A model generated the notes under the pieces. The model did no database searches. It was given only the letters and a program-made list of their open reading frames with translations, and had not been told where the DNA came from. This document shows positions 41,980 through 50,657 of a stretch of 64,000 bases of DNA, in pieces. Position 1 is the first letter of the stretch, and each line of letters opens with the position of its first letter. This DNA comes from Flavobacterium sp. Leaf82 (GTDB taxonomy: Bacteria > Bacteroidota > Bacteroidia > Flavobacteriales > Flavobacteriaceae). The stretch spans positions 1 through 64,000 of the forward strand of contig NZ_LMMA01000037.1 of assembly GCF_001422725.1 (NCBI RefSeq), read 5' to 3'. The position numbers were made by a program, and so were the translations under genes.

Positions 41980-43086
41980 ATGCTTATAACTTTATTTTAC
42001 TTCTTTATTGCTATTGTTTTTATCCAGGTTTTCTATTATTTAGGAATTTTTGGAAAATTTGCTTTTGGTAAACCACAAGAGATTACATCAAAAAAACTTC
42101 CTGTTTCAGTAATTGTGTGCGCTAAAAATGAAGAAGAAAACGTTAAAAAGTTTATTCCGCTTTTAGCAGAACAAGATTATCCTGACTTCGAAATTGTTTT
42201 AATTGACGATGCTTCAAGCGATGAAACCTTAGAAGTTTTTGAGCAATTTGAGCAACAATATCCTAATATTCGTTTGGTAAAAGTACAAAACAATGAAGCT
42301 TTTTGGGGTAATAAAAAATATGCTTTAACATTAGGAATCAAAGCTGCTAAAAAAGATTATTTACTTTTTACGGATGCTGATTGTTATCCAACTTCAAAAG
42401 AATGGATTACGGCAATGACTTCGCAATTAACCATGAATAAAACAATTGTTTTGGGATATGGCGGATATGAAAAAATCGAGCGTTCTTTATTAAATAAAAT
42501 TATTCGTTTTGAAACTGTTTTAACAGCTGTACAATATTTTTCATGGGCAAAATTAGGACTTCCGTATATGGGAGTTGGACGAAATTTAGCGTATAAAAAA
42601 GAAGAGTTTTTTAATGTAAATGGTTTTATAGAACACATTCAGATTCGTTCAGGCGATGATGATTTGTTTATCAATCAGGCTGCAAACAAAAGCAATACAA
42701 CAATATCTTATACACCTGAAAGTTTTACGTATTCTAAACCGAAGGAGACTTTTGGTGAATGGTTTACTCAAAAAAGAAGACATATTTCTACTGCTGAACA
42801 TTATAAGTTTTTTGATAAAATGCAGTTGGGACTTTTTTTCGTTTCACAATTATTTTTCTTTATCTTAGTTATAGTATTGTTAGCTTTCCAGTTTCAATGG
42901 ATTGCGGTACTGGCTATTTTAGCAACACGATATACTGTGGCATGGACTGTAATTGGATTTTCGGCTGGAAAATTAAAGGAAAATGACCTTAAAGTATGGT
43001 TTCCTATTGTAGAAATCGCGCTTATATTCACGCAAATTAATATCTTTATAACTAATATCTTTTCAAAACCAGTATATTGGAAATAA
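41980..43086 (+). CDS. Glycosyltransferase family 2, membrane-bound
   Basis: A 368-residue GT-A transferase. An N-terminal membrane helix (about 1-22) precedes the catalytic domain: PVSVIVCAKNEEENVKKFI (about 41-59), VLIDDASSDET, the DXD-type FTDADCYP (about 131-138), then RSGDDDLFINQAA and the QKRRH motif (about 265). Two or three membrane helices at the C-terminus anchor it. Such processive-type enzymes add sugars to lipid or surface glycans; the product is unknown. Its final codons overlap the TTG start of the sigma-factor gene by 10 bases. Confidence 0.92.
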   Translation: MLITLFYFFIAIVFIQVFYYLGIFGKFAFGKPQEITSKKLPVSVIVCAKNEEENVKKFIPLLAEQDYPDFEIVLIDDASSDETLEVFEQFEQQYPNIRLVKVQNNEAFWGNKKYALTLGIKAAKKDYLLFTDADCYPTSKEWITAMTSQLTMNKTIVLGYGGYEKIERSLLNKIIRFETVLTAVQYFSWAKLGLPYMGVGRNLAYKKEEFFNVNGFIEHIQIRSGDDDLFINQAANKSNTTISYTPESFTYSKPKETFGEWFTQKRRHISTAEHYKFFDKMQLGLFFVSQLFFFILVIVLLAFQFQWIAVLAILATRYTVAWTVIGFSAGKLKENDLKVWFPIVEIALIFTQINIFITNIFSKPVYWK

Positions 43087-43628
43087 ATTCTAAAATAGAA
43101 AAAGCAAAAAAGGGCGATCAAATCGCCTTTACTTTTTTATTAGATTATTTCTGGAATGAAGTGTACGGCTTTATGCTTAAGCGTACTGAAAATGAAACTA
43201 CTGCCGAAGATATCACTATTGAAACCTTCTCGAAAGCTTTTGACAAAATAGCTTCTTATAATCCTGAATTTCAATTCAACACCTGGTTAATTGCCATTGC
43301 AAAAAACGTATACATTGATTTATTGCGTAAAAAGAAAACCAATCTTTTTATAGAAATCACTGATAACGAAGACCAACAGGCTTATAATATTGCCGACCCT
43401 ACTCCATCAGCTGAAGATGCTTTGATTAAAGAGCAAAATCTTTCACGCTTACTACAATGTATTAAAGAACTCAAACCACATTATCAGGAAGTAATTCACC
43501 TGCGTTATTTCCAGGAAATGACTTATCAGGAAATTTCTGTTAAAATTAATGAGCCTTTGAGCAATGTAAAAGTAAAATTACTTCGAGCTAAAAAATTATT
43601 AGCAGAAATCATCGAACGTAATAGATAA
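43077..43628 (+). CDS. ECF-type RNA polymerase sigma factor
   Basis: A 183-residue sigma-70 family protein. Region 2 is at about 10-80 (KGDQIAFTFLLDYFWNEVYGF, TAEDITIETFSKAFDKI, FNTWLIAIAKNVYIDLLRK). Region 4 is at about 125-180 (LLQCIKELKPHYQEVIHLRY, MTYQEISVKINEPLSNVKVKLLRAKKLL). The start is TTG at 43077, since the next Met is inside region 2. It overlaps the glycosyltransferase gene by 10 bases, suggesting coupling. No anti-sigma gene is adjacent; the next gene is a TonB-family protein 158 bases on. Confidence 0.93.
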   Translation: MEINSKIEKAKKGDQIAFTFLLDYFWNEVYGFMLKRTENETTAEDITIETFSKAFDKIASYNPEFQFNTWLIAIAKNVYIDLLRKKKTNLFIEITDNEDQQAYNIADPTPSAEDALIKEQNLSRLLQCIKELKPHYQEVIHLRYFQEMTYQEISVKINEPLSNVKVKLLRAKKLLAEIIERNR

Positions 43629-43786
43629 TTTATTATCTTTAGATAAAGAATAACATTTTATTCACTTTATTCTTAAAAAAGTAAATTATTCACACATTAA
43701 AACTGCAATGTTTCTTTTTGCAGCTAAACCCAAAAAAACCTTATTGCTTATGATTTAACGTTACTTAACCTTAAAATCCATAAAAC

Positions 43787-44611
43787 ATGTCTAAATCAAG
43801 TATCTACGAAGCAAGCTGGACCAATCTTGTTTTCGAAAACAAAAACAAAGAGTACGGCGCGTATCAATTACGCCAGGAAAATTCAAAAACCACTATTACG
43901 GCTCTATTTATGGGTTTGCTATTGTTAGCAGCTTTGGGAAGTGTATCAGTATTAATTAACAAATTTAGGGTACAGGAACCTGTAGAAGAACCACAAGTCT
44001 TTACTGATCCGTTTACTCCTGTAGACATGACTCCAATTCCTGTCGAACCGGTAGCTCCAGAGCCAATTGCGCCTCCACAACAAAGCGCGCCTGCAGCAGC
44101 TGCAGTTGGTACTCAGTTATCTAATCCGGTTGTAGCACACGTAGATCAGGCTATTCCTGAAATTGCTACTAACGCGAACAACACAACTGGCGTAGAAAAT
44201 CCTACAGGAACAGGTACTGCTGTAAATGCAATGCCAACTACTGGCGGAGGAGATGGCGAAATTGTAAATGTTGCACCAATAAGTAACGATCCTGTAATTC
44301 CAGCACTTTTAGACAAGTTGCCAGAATTTCCGGGAGGAATGGCTAAGTTCTACACTTTTGTAGGTAACAATTTCAACAGACCAGAACTTGATGCTGAGAG
44401 AACCTTAAAAGTTTATGTTTCGTTCGTAGTAGAAAGAGACGGTTCACTTACTGACATAATGGTAAAAAACGATCCGGGTTACGGAATTGGAAAAGAAGCT
44501 GTAAGGGTTCTAAAATCACTAAAAACAAAATGGATTCCCGGAGTTTTAAACGGGAAAGCAGTTCGAACTGCCTATAACCTTCCAATTACTATAAAAACGG
44601 AAGTAGAATAA
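43787..44611 (+). CDS. TonB-family energy transducer
   Basis: A 274-residue protein. The cytoplasmic start (SIYEASWTNLVFENKNKEYGAYQLR) is the typical Bacteroidota TonB opening. A single membrane helix (about 40-60) follows, then a Pro/Ala-rich periplasmic spacer (PIPVEPVAPEPIAPPQQS) and a TonB C-terminal domain (about 185-274, LPEFPGGMAKFYTFVGNNF, then YVSFVVERDGSLTDIMV). It would pass proton-motive energy to outer-membrane SusC-like or TonB-dependent receptors. No exbB or exbD is in the window. A clean terminator follows. Confidence 0.93.
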   Translation: MSKSSIYEASWTNLVFENKNKEYGAYQLRQENSKTTITALFMGLLLLAALGSVSVLINKFRVQEPVEEPQVFTDPFTPVDMTPIPVEPVAPEPIAPPQQSAPAAAAVGTQLSNPVVAHVDQAIPEIATNANNTTGVENPTGTGTAVNAMPTTGGGDGEIVNVAPISNDPVIPALLDKLPEFPGGMAKFYTFVGNNFNRPELDAERTLKVYVSFVVERDGSLTDIMVKNDPGYGIGKEAVRVLKSLKTKWIPGVLNGKAVRTAYNLPITIKTEVE

Positions 44612-44620
44612 TAAAAATAG

Positions 44621-44650
44621 AAAAGCAGAATCTCGGTTCTGCTTTTTTTA
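44621..44650 (+). terminator. Rho-independent terminator of the TonB-family gene
   Basis: AAAAGCAGAA and TTCTGCTTTT form the stem around TCTCGG, followed by TTT. Confidence 0.88.
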
Positions 44651-44808
44651 TGCTTTTAACTGAACCATCAAGCGATCAGGAAATAAGAAGTTTTAGTTTA
44701 ATTTTTCTCAATCTCTTAAGGTTAGAAAATCAATATTATTTTTAATTTTAATTACTTTTACAACACCGAAGAGGTAAATTCAGATCTATTAAAATTAAAA
44801 ACTAAAAA

Positions 44809-45189
44809 ATGGGAATATTTTCAGCTATTCTTGGCAACGCCGGTTCAGTAAGTCAGGAAGATTTAATTAAAAAATACGGACAACTTTTGACTGATAACGA
44901 GGAAATTGAAATGGGTTTTAAACTAATTCGTGATACTTTTATCTTTACCAACAAAAGATTAATTCTTGTTGATGTACAAGGAATAACAGGAAGCAAAACC
45001 GAATATAAATCTATCGCCTATAAAAGCATTACTCGTTTTAGCGTAGAAACGGCAGGAACTTTTGATCTTGATGCCGAATTGAAAATTTGGGTTTCCAGCG
45101 AATTACAACCTAGTATTGTAAAACAGTTTAATAAATCTGTAAATGTTTACGATGTACAAAAAGTACTGGCTTTTCATGTTTTAGGTTAA
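44809..45189 (+). CDS. Bacterial PH domain protein
   Basis: A 126-residue soluble protein that is almost entirely one bacterial pleckstrin-homology domain (bPH_1): EIEMGFKLIRDTFIFTNKRLILVDVQG (about 32-58), SIAYKSITRFSVETAGTFDLDAELKIWVSS (about 67-96) and a C-terminal helix. These domains form ring-like oligomers in known structures; their cellular role is not settled. It is monocistronic, ending in a bidirectional terminator. Confidence 0.9.
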   Translation: MGIFSAILGNAGSVSQEDLIKKYGQLLTDNEEIEMGFKLIRDTFIFTNKRLILVDVQGITGSKTEYKSIAYKSITRFSVETAGTFDLDAELKIWVSSELQPSIVKQFNKSVNVYDVQKVLAFHVLG

Positions 45190-45203
45190 TCTGTAAAATA
45201 AAA

Positions 45204-45240
45204 AACCCGACAAATTTCTCAAAACTTGTCGGGTTGTCTT
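45204..45240. terminator. Bidirectional terminator between PH-domain and M48 protease genes
   Basis: AACCCGACAA and TTGTCGGGTT form a strong stem at 45204-45235. A-rich bases precede it and a T-rich run follows. Confidence 0.85.
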
Positions 45241-45255
45241 TTATATCAAAAACTA

Positions 45256-46134
45256 CTATTTCTTTTTAGTTGTTGTTTTTTTCGTAGTGGTTGTTTTCTT
45301 GGTTGTAGTTTTAGTTGCTACGGGAGCAGTATTTACAATTTTCTGTTGCACATAAGCTTTATACAAACCATCTTTTTCTGCTCTTTTCTTAGCATCTTCG
45401 GCTCTTTGTTTTGAATCCGGATGCGAACTCATCATCTGATCGATAAATGAAGCTTCTGCTCCTTCGCTCATTTTAGCCAAAATTCTAAAAGCAGATTCTT
45501 CGGCGTTTACATTGTAACCATTCTTTTTCAGAAAATCATACGAAAACAAATCAGCTTCGGATTCTTGTTTACGGCTAAATTTACTATCGATTATTGCACT
45601 TCCTATTTTACCTAATTGACTATCTGTAACACTGGCAATTGTAGCAGATTGTGAAGCTGCTCCTTCTAACAAAGCTTCTTTTCTATAAGCTGCTTTAATT
45701 GCATCTCTTGAATCATTATTAGCAACGTGACCAATTTCGTGACCAATTACTGCAAGTAATTCATTATCATCCATGATATCCATTAATCCAGAATATACAC
45801 GAACACTTCCGTCTGCAGTTGCAAAAGCATTCACTTCTTTTAATTTATAAACTTTATAGTTTAATGTATATCCGTCTCCGGCAGTATATTTTCCAAATAC
45901 TCTGTTAAGTCTCAAAGTATAAGGATCTGTTGCAGCTGCAACTTCATGCTCAGCATCCATTTTATCTACTGCAGCTTTAGATAATGCCGCAGCATCAGCA
46001 TTACTAAAAGTAAAACCAGACACACCTTTCTGAACAGCTCCAATGGCTTTTTCGCCAAAATTAATCTGCGCATTCATTTTAGTAAAACCAAAAGTGGCAA
46101 ACAAAACTCCCAGTACAATAAATTTCTTTTTCAT
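45256..46134 (-). CDS. M48-family metalloprotease, secreted
   Basis: A 292-residue protein with a signal peptide (MKKKFIVLGVLFATFGFTKMNAQ). The peptidase M48 domain carries the zinc motif HEIGHVANN (about 137-145) and the third ligand in KQESEADLFSYDFL (about 194-207). HPDSKQRAEDAKKRAE follows, as in BepA/LoiP-like loosely conserved quality-control proteases. The last 25 residues are a low-complexity Lys/Thr tail (TTKKTTTTKKTTTKKK) that may bind the cell surface or nucleic acid. A promoter box (TACATTTG) lies 25 bases upstream. Confidence 0.92.
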   Translation of the reverse strand: MKKKFIVLGVLFATFGFTKMNAQINFGEKAIGAVQKGVSGFTFSNADAAALSKAAVDKMDAEHEVAAATDPYTLRLNRVFGKYTAGDGYTLNYKVYKLKEVNAFATADGSVRVYSGLMDIMDDNELLAVIGHEIGHVANNDSRDAIKAAYRKEALLEGAASQSATIASVTDSQLGKIGSAIIDSKFSRKQESEADLFSYDFLKKNGYNVNAEESAFRILAKMSEGAEASFIDQMMSSHPDSKQRAEDAKKRAEKDGLYKAYVQQKIVNTAPVATKTTTKKTTTTKKTTTKKK

Positions 46135-46462
46135 GTTTTATATTATTACAATTTAATAGCAAATGTATTACAATGTTTACGTATTTCTATTTCAATTAAA
46201 TTCATTTTCTAACAAATAAAGATATAAATTTTAAACGAGTAAAAATCAGGCTTCTGCTATAATTATCTCTCTTAATCAAAATAACAAACAAAAACGATTA
46301 AATTTTGCCTTCATACTAATTTAAAACCAATAATTTAACACGACAATAAAGTTATCTTTAAAATAGGTTTTTATAAACTATCACAGATCAATACCAAATT
46401 AAATCTTAAACGAATCTACAAATAAACTACATTCCTTATCTTTGTACTTTGAATATTGATAT
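46135..46462. other. Intergenic region between divergent M48 and lipA genes
   Basis: It holds the minus-strand box TACATTTG (46160-46167) for the protease and the plus-strand box TATCTTTG (46437-46444) for lipA. No other gene or structure is visible. Confidence 0.55.
46437..46444 (+). promoter_or_regulatory. Candidate -7 box of lipA
   Basis: TATCTTTG matches the Bacteroidota -7 consensus and ends 18 bases before the lipA ATG. Confidence 0.5.
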
Positions 46463-47329
46463 ATGGAAACAGTCGTTGAAAATGTCCCACTAGGAAAACC
46501 TAAATGGTTAAAAGTCAAACTTCCAATTGGGCAAAAATATACTGAACTTCGTGGTTTAGTCGATAAATATAGCTTAAACACCATTTGTACCTCAGGAAGC
46601 TGCCCAAATATGGGTGAATGTTGGGGCGAAGGAACAGCAACTTTCATGATTTTAGGAAACGTTTGTACACGTTCATGCGGATTTTGCGGTGTAAAAACCG
46701 GAAGACCTGAAACGGTAGATTGGGACGAACCTGAAAAAGTAGCCCGTTCTATAAAAATCATGAACATTAAACACGCTGTAATTACAAGTGTTGACAGAGA
46801 TGATTTAAAAGACGGTGGTTCTATTATCTGGATTGAAACTGTAAAAGCAATTCGTAGAATGAACCCAAACACAACTCTTGAAACGTTAATTCCTGATTTT
46901 CAGGGTATCGAAAGAAACCTGGATCGTATTGTAGAAGCAAATCCTGAAGTGGTTTCGCACAATGTTGAAACGGTTCGCCGATTGACTCGTGAAGTACGTA
47001 TTCAGGCAAAATATGATCGTAGTTTAGAGGTTTTACGTTACCTGAAAGAAAAAGGAATTAACAGAACTAAGTCCGGAATTATGTTAGGTCTTGGAGAAAC
47101 TGAAGAAGAAGTTTTTCAGACTATGACAGATTTACGCAATGCAAATGTTGATGTTGTTACAATTGGTCAATACTTGCAGCCAAGTAAAAAACATTTACCC
47201 GTAAAAGAATTTATCACCCCGGATCAATTTGCACGATACGAGAAATTTGGTCTTGAATTAGGTTTCCGTCATGTCGAAAGCGGGCCTTTGGTTCGTTCTT
47301 CCTACAAAGCACAAAAACATATTTTATAA
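46463..47329 (+). CDS. lipA: Lipoyl synthase
   Basis: A 288-residue radical-SAM enzyme that inserts two sulfurs into octanoyl groups on lipoyl domains. Both iron-sulfur sites are present: the auxiliary cluster cysteines in CTSGSCPNMGEC (about 47-58) and the SAM cluster CTRSCGFC (about 73-80). The family motifs VVTSVDRDD-like AVITSVDRDDLKDGG, NVETVRRLTREVR, SGIMLGLGETEEEV and the final RSSYKA are also seen. It is the first gene of a plus-strand run with gap. Confidence 0.97.
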   Translation: METVVENVPLGKPKWLKVKLPIGQKYTELRGLVDKYSLNTICTSGSCPNMGECWGEGTATFMILGNVCTRSCGFCGVKTGRPETVDWDEPEKVARSIKIMNIKHAVITSVDRDDLKDGGSIIWIETVKAIRRMNPNTTLETLIPDFQGIERNLDRIVEANPEVVSHNVETVRRLTREVRIQAKYDRSLEVLRYLKEKGINRTKSGIMLGLGETEEEVFQTMTDLRNANVDVVTIGQYLQPSKKHLPVKEFITPDQFARYEKFGLELGFRHVESGPLVRSSYKAQKHIL

Positions 47330-47346
47330 AAAGGTTATTTGTTGAA

Positions 47347-47390
47347 CTGTTTAATCGTTTAATCGCACCGGCAATTAAACGATTAAACAG
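47347..47390. repeat. Inverted repeat with 17-base perfect arms
   Basis: CTGTTTAATCGTTTAAT (47347-47363) pairs with ATTAAACGATTAAACAG (47374-47390) around CGCACCGGCA. The words GTTTAATCG and CGATTAAAC repeat outside the arms as well. There is no T-run, so it is not a standard terminator. Confidence 0.85.
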
Positions 47391-47419
47391 CTGAACGATT
47401 AAACAAATAAACAAAAAGA

Positions 47420-48418
47420 TTGAAAACAAGAATTGCTATTAATGGTTTCGGAAGAATTGGCAGAAATTTATTCCGTTTACTTTTAAACCATCCTGAAATT
47501 GAAGTCGTTGCCATAAACGATATTGCCGATAACAAAACCATGGCACATTTGATAAAATACGACAGTATTCATGGGGTTTTACCTTTTATCGTGAGTCATG
47601 ACGAAGAAAGTATAATTGTTAATGAAAAACATTATTTATTTTTTCACGAAAAAAAGATTTCAAATCTGGACTGGAAAAGTCATAATATCGATTTTGTAGT
47701 AGAATCTACGGGAAAGTACAAAACGCACGAAGAATTAAATGCACATATTGAAGCCGGAGCAAAAAAAGTAATTCTTTCTGCCCCATCAGAAGTTGATACG
47801 ATTAAAACAGTCGTTCTGGGAGTTAATGAAAATATTCTTGACGGAAGTGAAAACATAATTTCCAACGCAAGTTGTACAACAAATAATGCCGCTCCGATGA
47901 TAAAAATCATCGATGAATTGTGCGGAATCGAACAAGCTTATATAACAACGATACATTCATACACAACAGACCAAAGCCTTCACGACCAGCCACATAAGGA
48001 TCTACGCCGTGCGAGAGGTGCAAGTCAGTCAATTGTTCCAACAACTACAGGTGCAGCTAAGGCATTAACGAAAATTTTTCCTAAATTGCATGAGAAAATC
48101 GGTGGTTGCGGAATTCGAGTTCCTGTTCCCGATGGTTCATTGACAGATATTACGTTTAATGTAAAACGTGCTGTTACAATTGAAGAAATAAATAAAGCAT
48201 TCCAAAAAGCCTCAAAAACAAATTTAAAAGGAATATTAGATTACACAGAAGATCCAATTGTTTCTGTTGATGTAATTGGCAATACACATTCGTGTCTGTT
48301 TGACGCGCAACTAACTTCCGTTATTGATAAAATGGTAAAAGTTGTGGGTTGGTATGACAACGAAATTGGCTATTCATCAAGATTAATCGATTTGATTTTG
48401 CTTGCAGGAAAAACATAG
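47420..48418 (+). CDS. gap: Glyceraldehyde-3-phosphate dehydrogenase, type I
   Basis: A 332-residue glycolytic enzyme. It starts at TTG 47420, directly giving KTRIAINGFGRIGRNLFRLL, the NAD-binding start. The catalytic Cys is in SNASCTTNNAAPMIK (about 151-165), and the phosphate-binding RARGASQSIVPTTTGAAKAL and WYDNEIGYSSRL are present. The sequence differs from typical GapA in places (GGCGIRVPVPDGSLTDIT), so it may be a second GAPDH paralogue rather than the main glycolytic one. It follows lipA after a repeat and precedes a histidine kinase gene by 26 bases. Confidence 0.95.
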   Translation: MKTRIAINGFGRIGRNLFRLLLNHPEIEVVAINDIADNKTMAHLIKYDSIHGVLPFIVSHDEESIIVNEKHYLFFHEKKISNLDWKSHNIDFVVESTGKYKTHEELNAHIEAGAKKVILSAPSEVDTIKTVVLGVNENILDGSENIISNASCTTNNAAPMIKIIDELCGIEQAYITTIHSYTTDQSLHDQPHKDLRRARGASQSIVPTTTGAAKALTKIFPKLHEKIGGCGIRVPVPDGSLTDITFNVKRAVTIEEINKAFQKASKTNLKGILDYTEDPIVSVDVIGNTHSCLFDAQLTSVIDKMVKVVGWYDNEIGYSSRLIDLILLAGKT

Positions 48419-48444
48419 GATTCATTGTAAAAGCATTGTAATAC

Positions 48445-50616
48445 ATGAAACAACTCTTTTTTATTGTTTTTTGTTTTTTTAATTCATTTTTGTATTCTCA
48501 AACCAAAAAGAATACAGATAGCGTTTCCTATTACAACAAGTTGGTAAACACTAATCTGGGCAACAAAAAATATAAAGAAGCTGTTTTTTTTACTAAAAAA
48601 TCCATTGATTTTTGCGAAACAAATCACAAACAGGAGAGTTTGGCAAATCAAACTTTCAAGCTTGGAAAAATTTACTACAAACAACATAAATATGATGAAG
48701 CCCTAAAAAGCTTTCATAAAAGTGTTGCCTCATTTGATAGTGTAAAACCAACTTGTACCAAAGTCTTGGCATTACATTATATAGGTGTTGCAAATACTGC
48801 AAAAGGCAATTATGAAACTGCTGAACTGTATTATAAAAAAGCAGATGATCTTTTAAACCAGTTAAAAATTGCCGATCATGCTCAAATTTTAAGCTATCAG
48901 AAAGCGATGGCTTTAAAAGCAAATAAAAATTTACCGCTTGCTGCAAAAGTTCTTCAGGAAATCACCAAAAAACCTGATAATTCACAAATTCTTAAAACAA
49001 AAGCAGATTCTTATTATCAGCTTGGTTTAATCGAAACCCAACTTAAAAGAAATGATTCGGCTATAATTTATCTGGACAATGCTTTAGATTACAACTCAAG
49101 AGGCAATGATTTGGCTAAAAAGTCAAAAATTATTTTAGCGATCAGCCAATATTACAAGCAGAATAAAAATTTTGATCTCGCCTACTCTTATTTAGATGAA
49201 CATTATCAGTTAGAAAATTACATCCTAAAATTAAAAAATGCCAAATTTGATCTTAATGAATTTGAAAAATTCAAAAAAAATCAATCCTTAAACAATACTA
49301 TTAAACGTGAAAGTGATGAAAAAATCCAGCTAAAAACCTACCGGTATTCTAAGTTGGTCAGTATTTTAGCCATCGCACTTATTTCTATTTTATCGCTTTT
49401 GAGTTTAGCGCTGTATAAAAACAACATTATTAGAAATCAGAATAATTTACTTTTAAGAGAGAAAAACAAAGAACTTATCCTTGCTAAAAACAAAGCTGAA
49501 AAAGCATCTAAAGCCAGATCAGAATTTTTATCAACCGTAAGTCATGAACTACGAACTCCGCTAAACGCTATTAACGGAATTACCCATTTACTTCTTGAAG
49601 ATCATCCCAAAAAAACACAATTAAAATATTTAGAATCTTTAAAGTTTTCGGGAAATTATCTCACAACATTCATCAATGAAATCCTTGAAATAAATAAAAT
49701 CGATTCGACTAAGGTTGAAATAGAAAATATTTGCTTCAATCTAAAAGAGCTGCTATTTAATATTCAGACTTCCTTAAAAGAATTAGCAACCGCCAACAAG
49801 AATTATTTTAATCTAGAAATAGACGATGCAATTCCGGATAATTTAATTGGCGATCCTACCAAAATTTCTCAAATCATTTTAAACCTGATTAATAATGCAT
49901 TAAAATTTACTCAAAACGGAAATGTAAATGTAATTGCAAAATTATATGCTGAAGAAGATGATAATGCAACCGTTTATTTTGAAATTGTAGATACCGGAAT
50001 TGGTATTCCTGAAGATAAACTACAAACTGTTTTTGAGAGTTTTTCGCAAGGATCTATAGAAGTCAATAGAAAATATGGCGGAACCGGTCTAGGACTTACA
50101 ATCGTTAAAAAACTGATTGAACTTTTAGGTGGCGAAATAAAATTAAAAAGTGAAGTAGGCAAAGGTTCAACTTTTACCTTTAAATTAAAATTTAAGATTA
50201 ACAACGAGCCTTTGGAAGTTGTAGAAGAAGCAAAACCTTACAACGATAAGCAATTAAAACATAAATCTATTTTGTTGATTGAAGACAATAAAATCAATCA
50301 AATGATTACGCGTAAGATGCTTGAAAACAAAGCGATTACATGCGAAATTATCGATAATGGAGAAGATGCTGTTGAACTTTTAAAAGTAAAGCGTTTTGAT
50401 ATGATTCTAATGGATGTTCACTTACCGGGAATCAACGGAACAACAGCTACAAAGTTAATCAGGGACTTTGACAAAACAACTCCAATTATAGCTTTAACAG
50501 CTATTTCGCTGGACGAAAACAGAGATATGCTTCTCTCTTTTGGAATGAATGATGTAATCACAAAACCATTTGTTCCAGATGAATTCTATAGTATAATTGC
50601 TAAGTTTTTTGATTAG
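48445..50616 (+). CDS. Hybrid sensor histidine kinase/response regulator with TPR sensor
   Basis: A 723-residue two-component hybrid. A signal peptide (MKQLFFIVFCFFNSFLYS) is followed by a periplasmic TPR array (about 30-260, with KLGKIYYKQHKYDEALKSFHKS) and one membrane helix (LVSILAIALISILSLLSLALY, about 301-321). The HisKA phosphorylation site is in SEFLSTVSHELRTPLNAING (His near 371). The HATPase has GDPTKISQIILNLINNALKF, DTGIGIPEDK and GGTGLGLTIVKKL. The receiver domain (about 610-723) has LIEDN, the phospho-Asp in MILMDVHLPG and the Lys in VITKPF. No DNA-binding output is present, so it must signal through a phosphotransfer partner not seen here. Confidence 0.94.
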   Translation: MKQLFFIVFCFFNSFLYSQTKKNTDSVSYYNKLVNTNLGNKKYKEAVFFTKKSIDFCETNHKQESLANQTFKLGKIYYKQHKYDEALKSFHKSVASFDSVKPTCTKVLALHYIGVANTAKGNYETAELYYKKADDLLNQLKIADHAQILSYQKAMALKANKNLPLAAKVLQEITKKPDNSQILKTKADSYYQLGLIETQLKRNDSAIIYLDNALDYNSRGNDLAKKSKIILAISQYYKQNKNFDLAYSYLDEHYQLENYILKLKNAKFDLNEFEKFKKNQSLNNTIKRESDEKIQLKTYRYSKLVSILAIALISILSLLSLALYKNNIIRNQNNLLLREKNKELILAKNKAEKASKARSEFLSTVSHELRTPLNAINGITHLLLEDHPKKTQLKYLESLKFSGNYLTTFINEILEINKIDSTKVEIENICFNLKELLFNIQTSLKELATANKNYFNLEIDDAIPDNLIGDPTKISQIILNLINNALKFTQNGNVNVIAKLYAEEDDNATVYFEIVDTGIGIPEDKLQTVFESFSQGSIEVNRKYGGTGLGLTIVKKLIELLGGEIKLKSEVGKGSTFTFKLKFKINNEPLEVVEEAKPYNDKQLKHKSILLIEDNKINQMITRKMLENKAITCEIIDNGEDAVELLKVKRFDMILMDVHLPGINGTTATKLIRDFDKTTPIIALTAISLDENRDMLLSFGMNDVITKPFVPDEFYSIIAKFFD

Positions 50617-50635
50617 CTTTCTTTAATACTCTATC

Positions 50636-50647
50636 CCGAAGCTTCGG
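50636..50647. repeat. 12-bp palindrome between converging genes
   Basis: CCGAAGCTTCGG is a perfect palindrome in the 41-bp gap between the hybrid kinase and lpxK. There is no T-run on either side. Confidence 0.5.
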
Positions 50648-50657
50648 TAGTGAGTTG

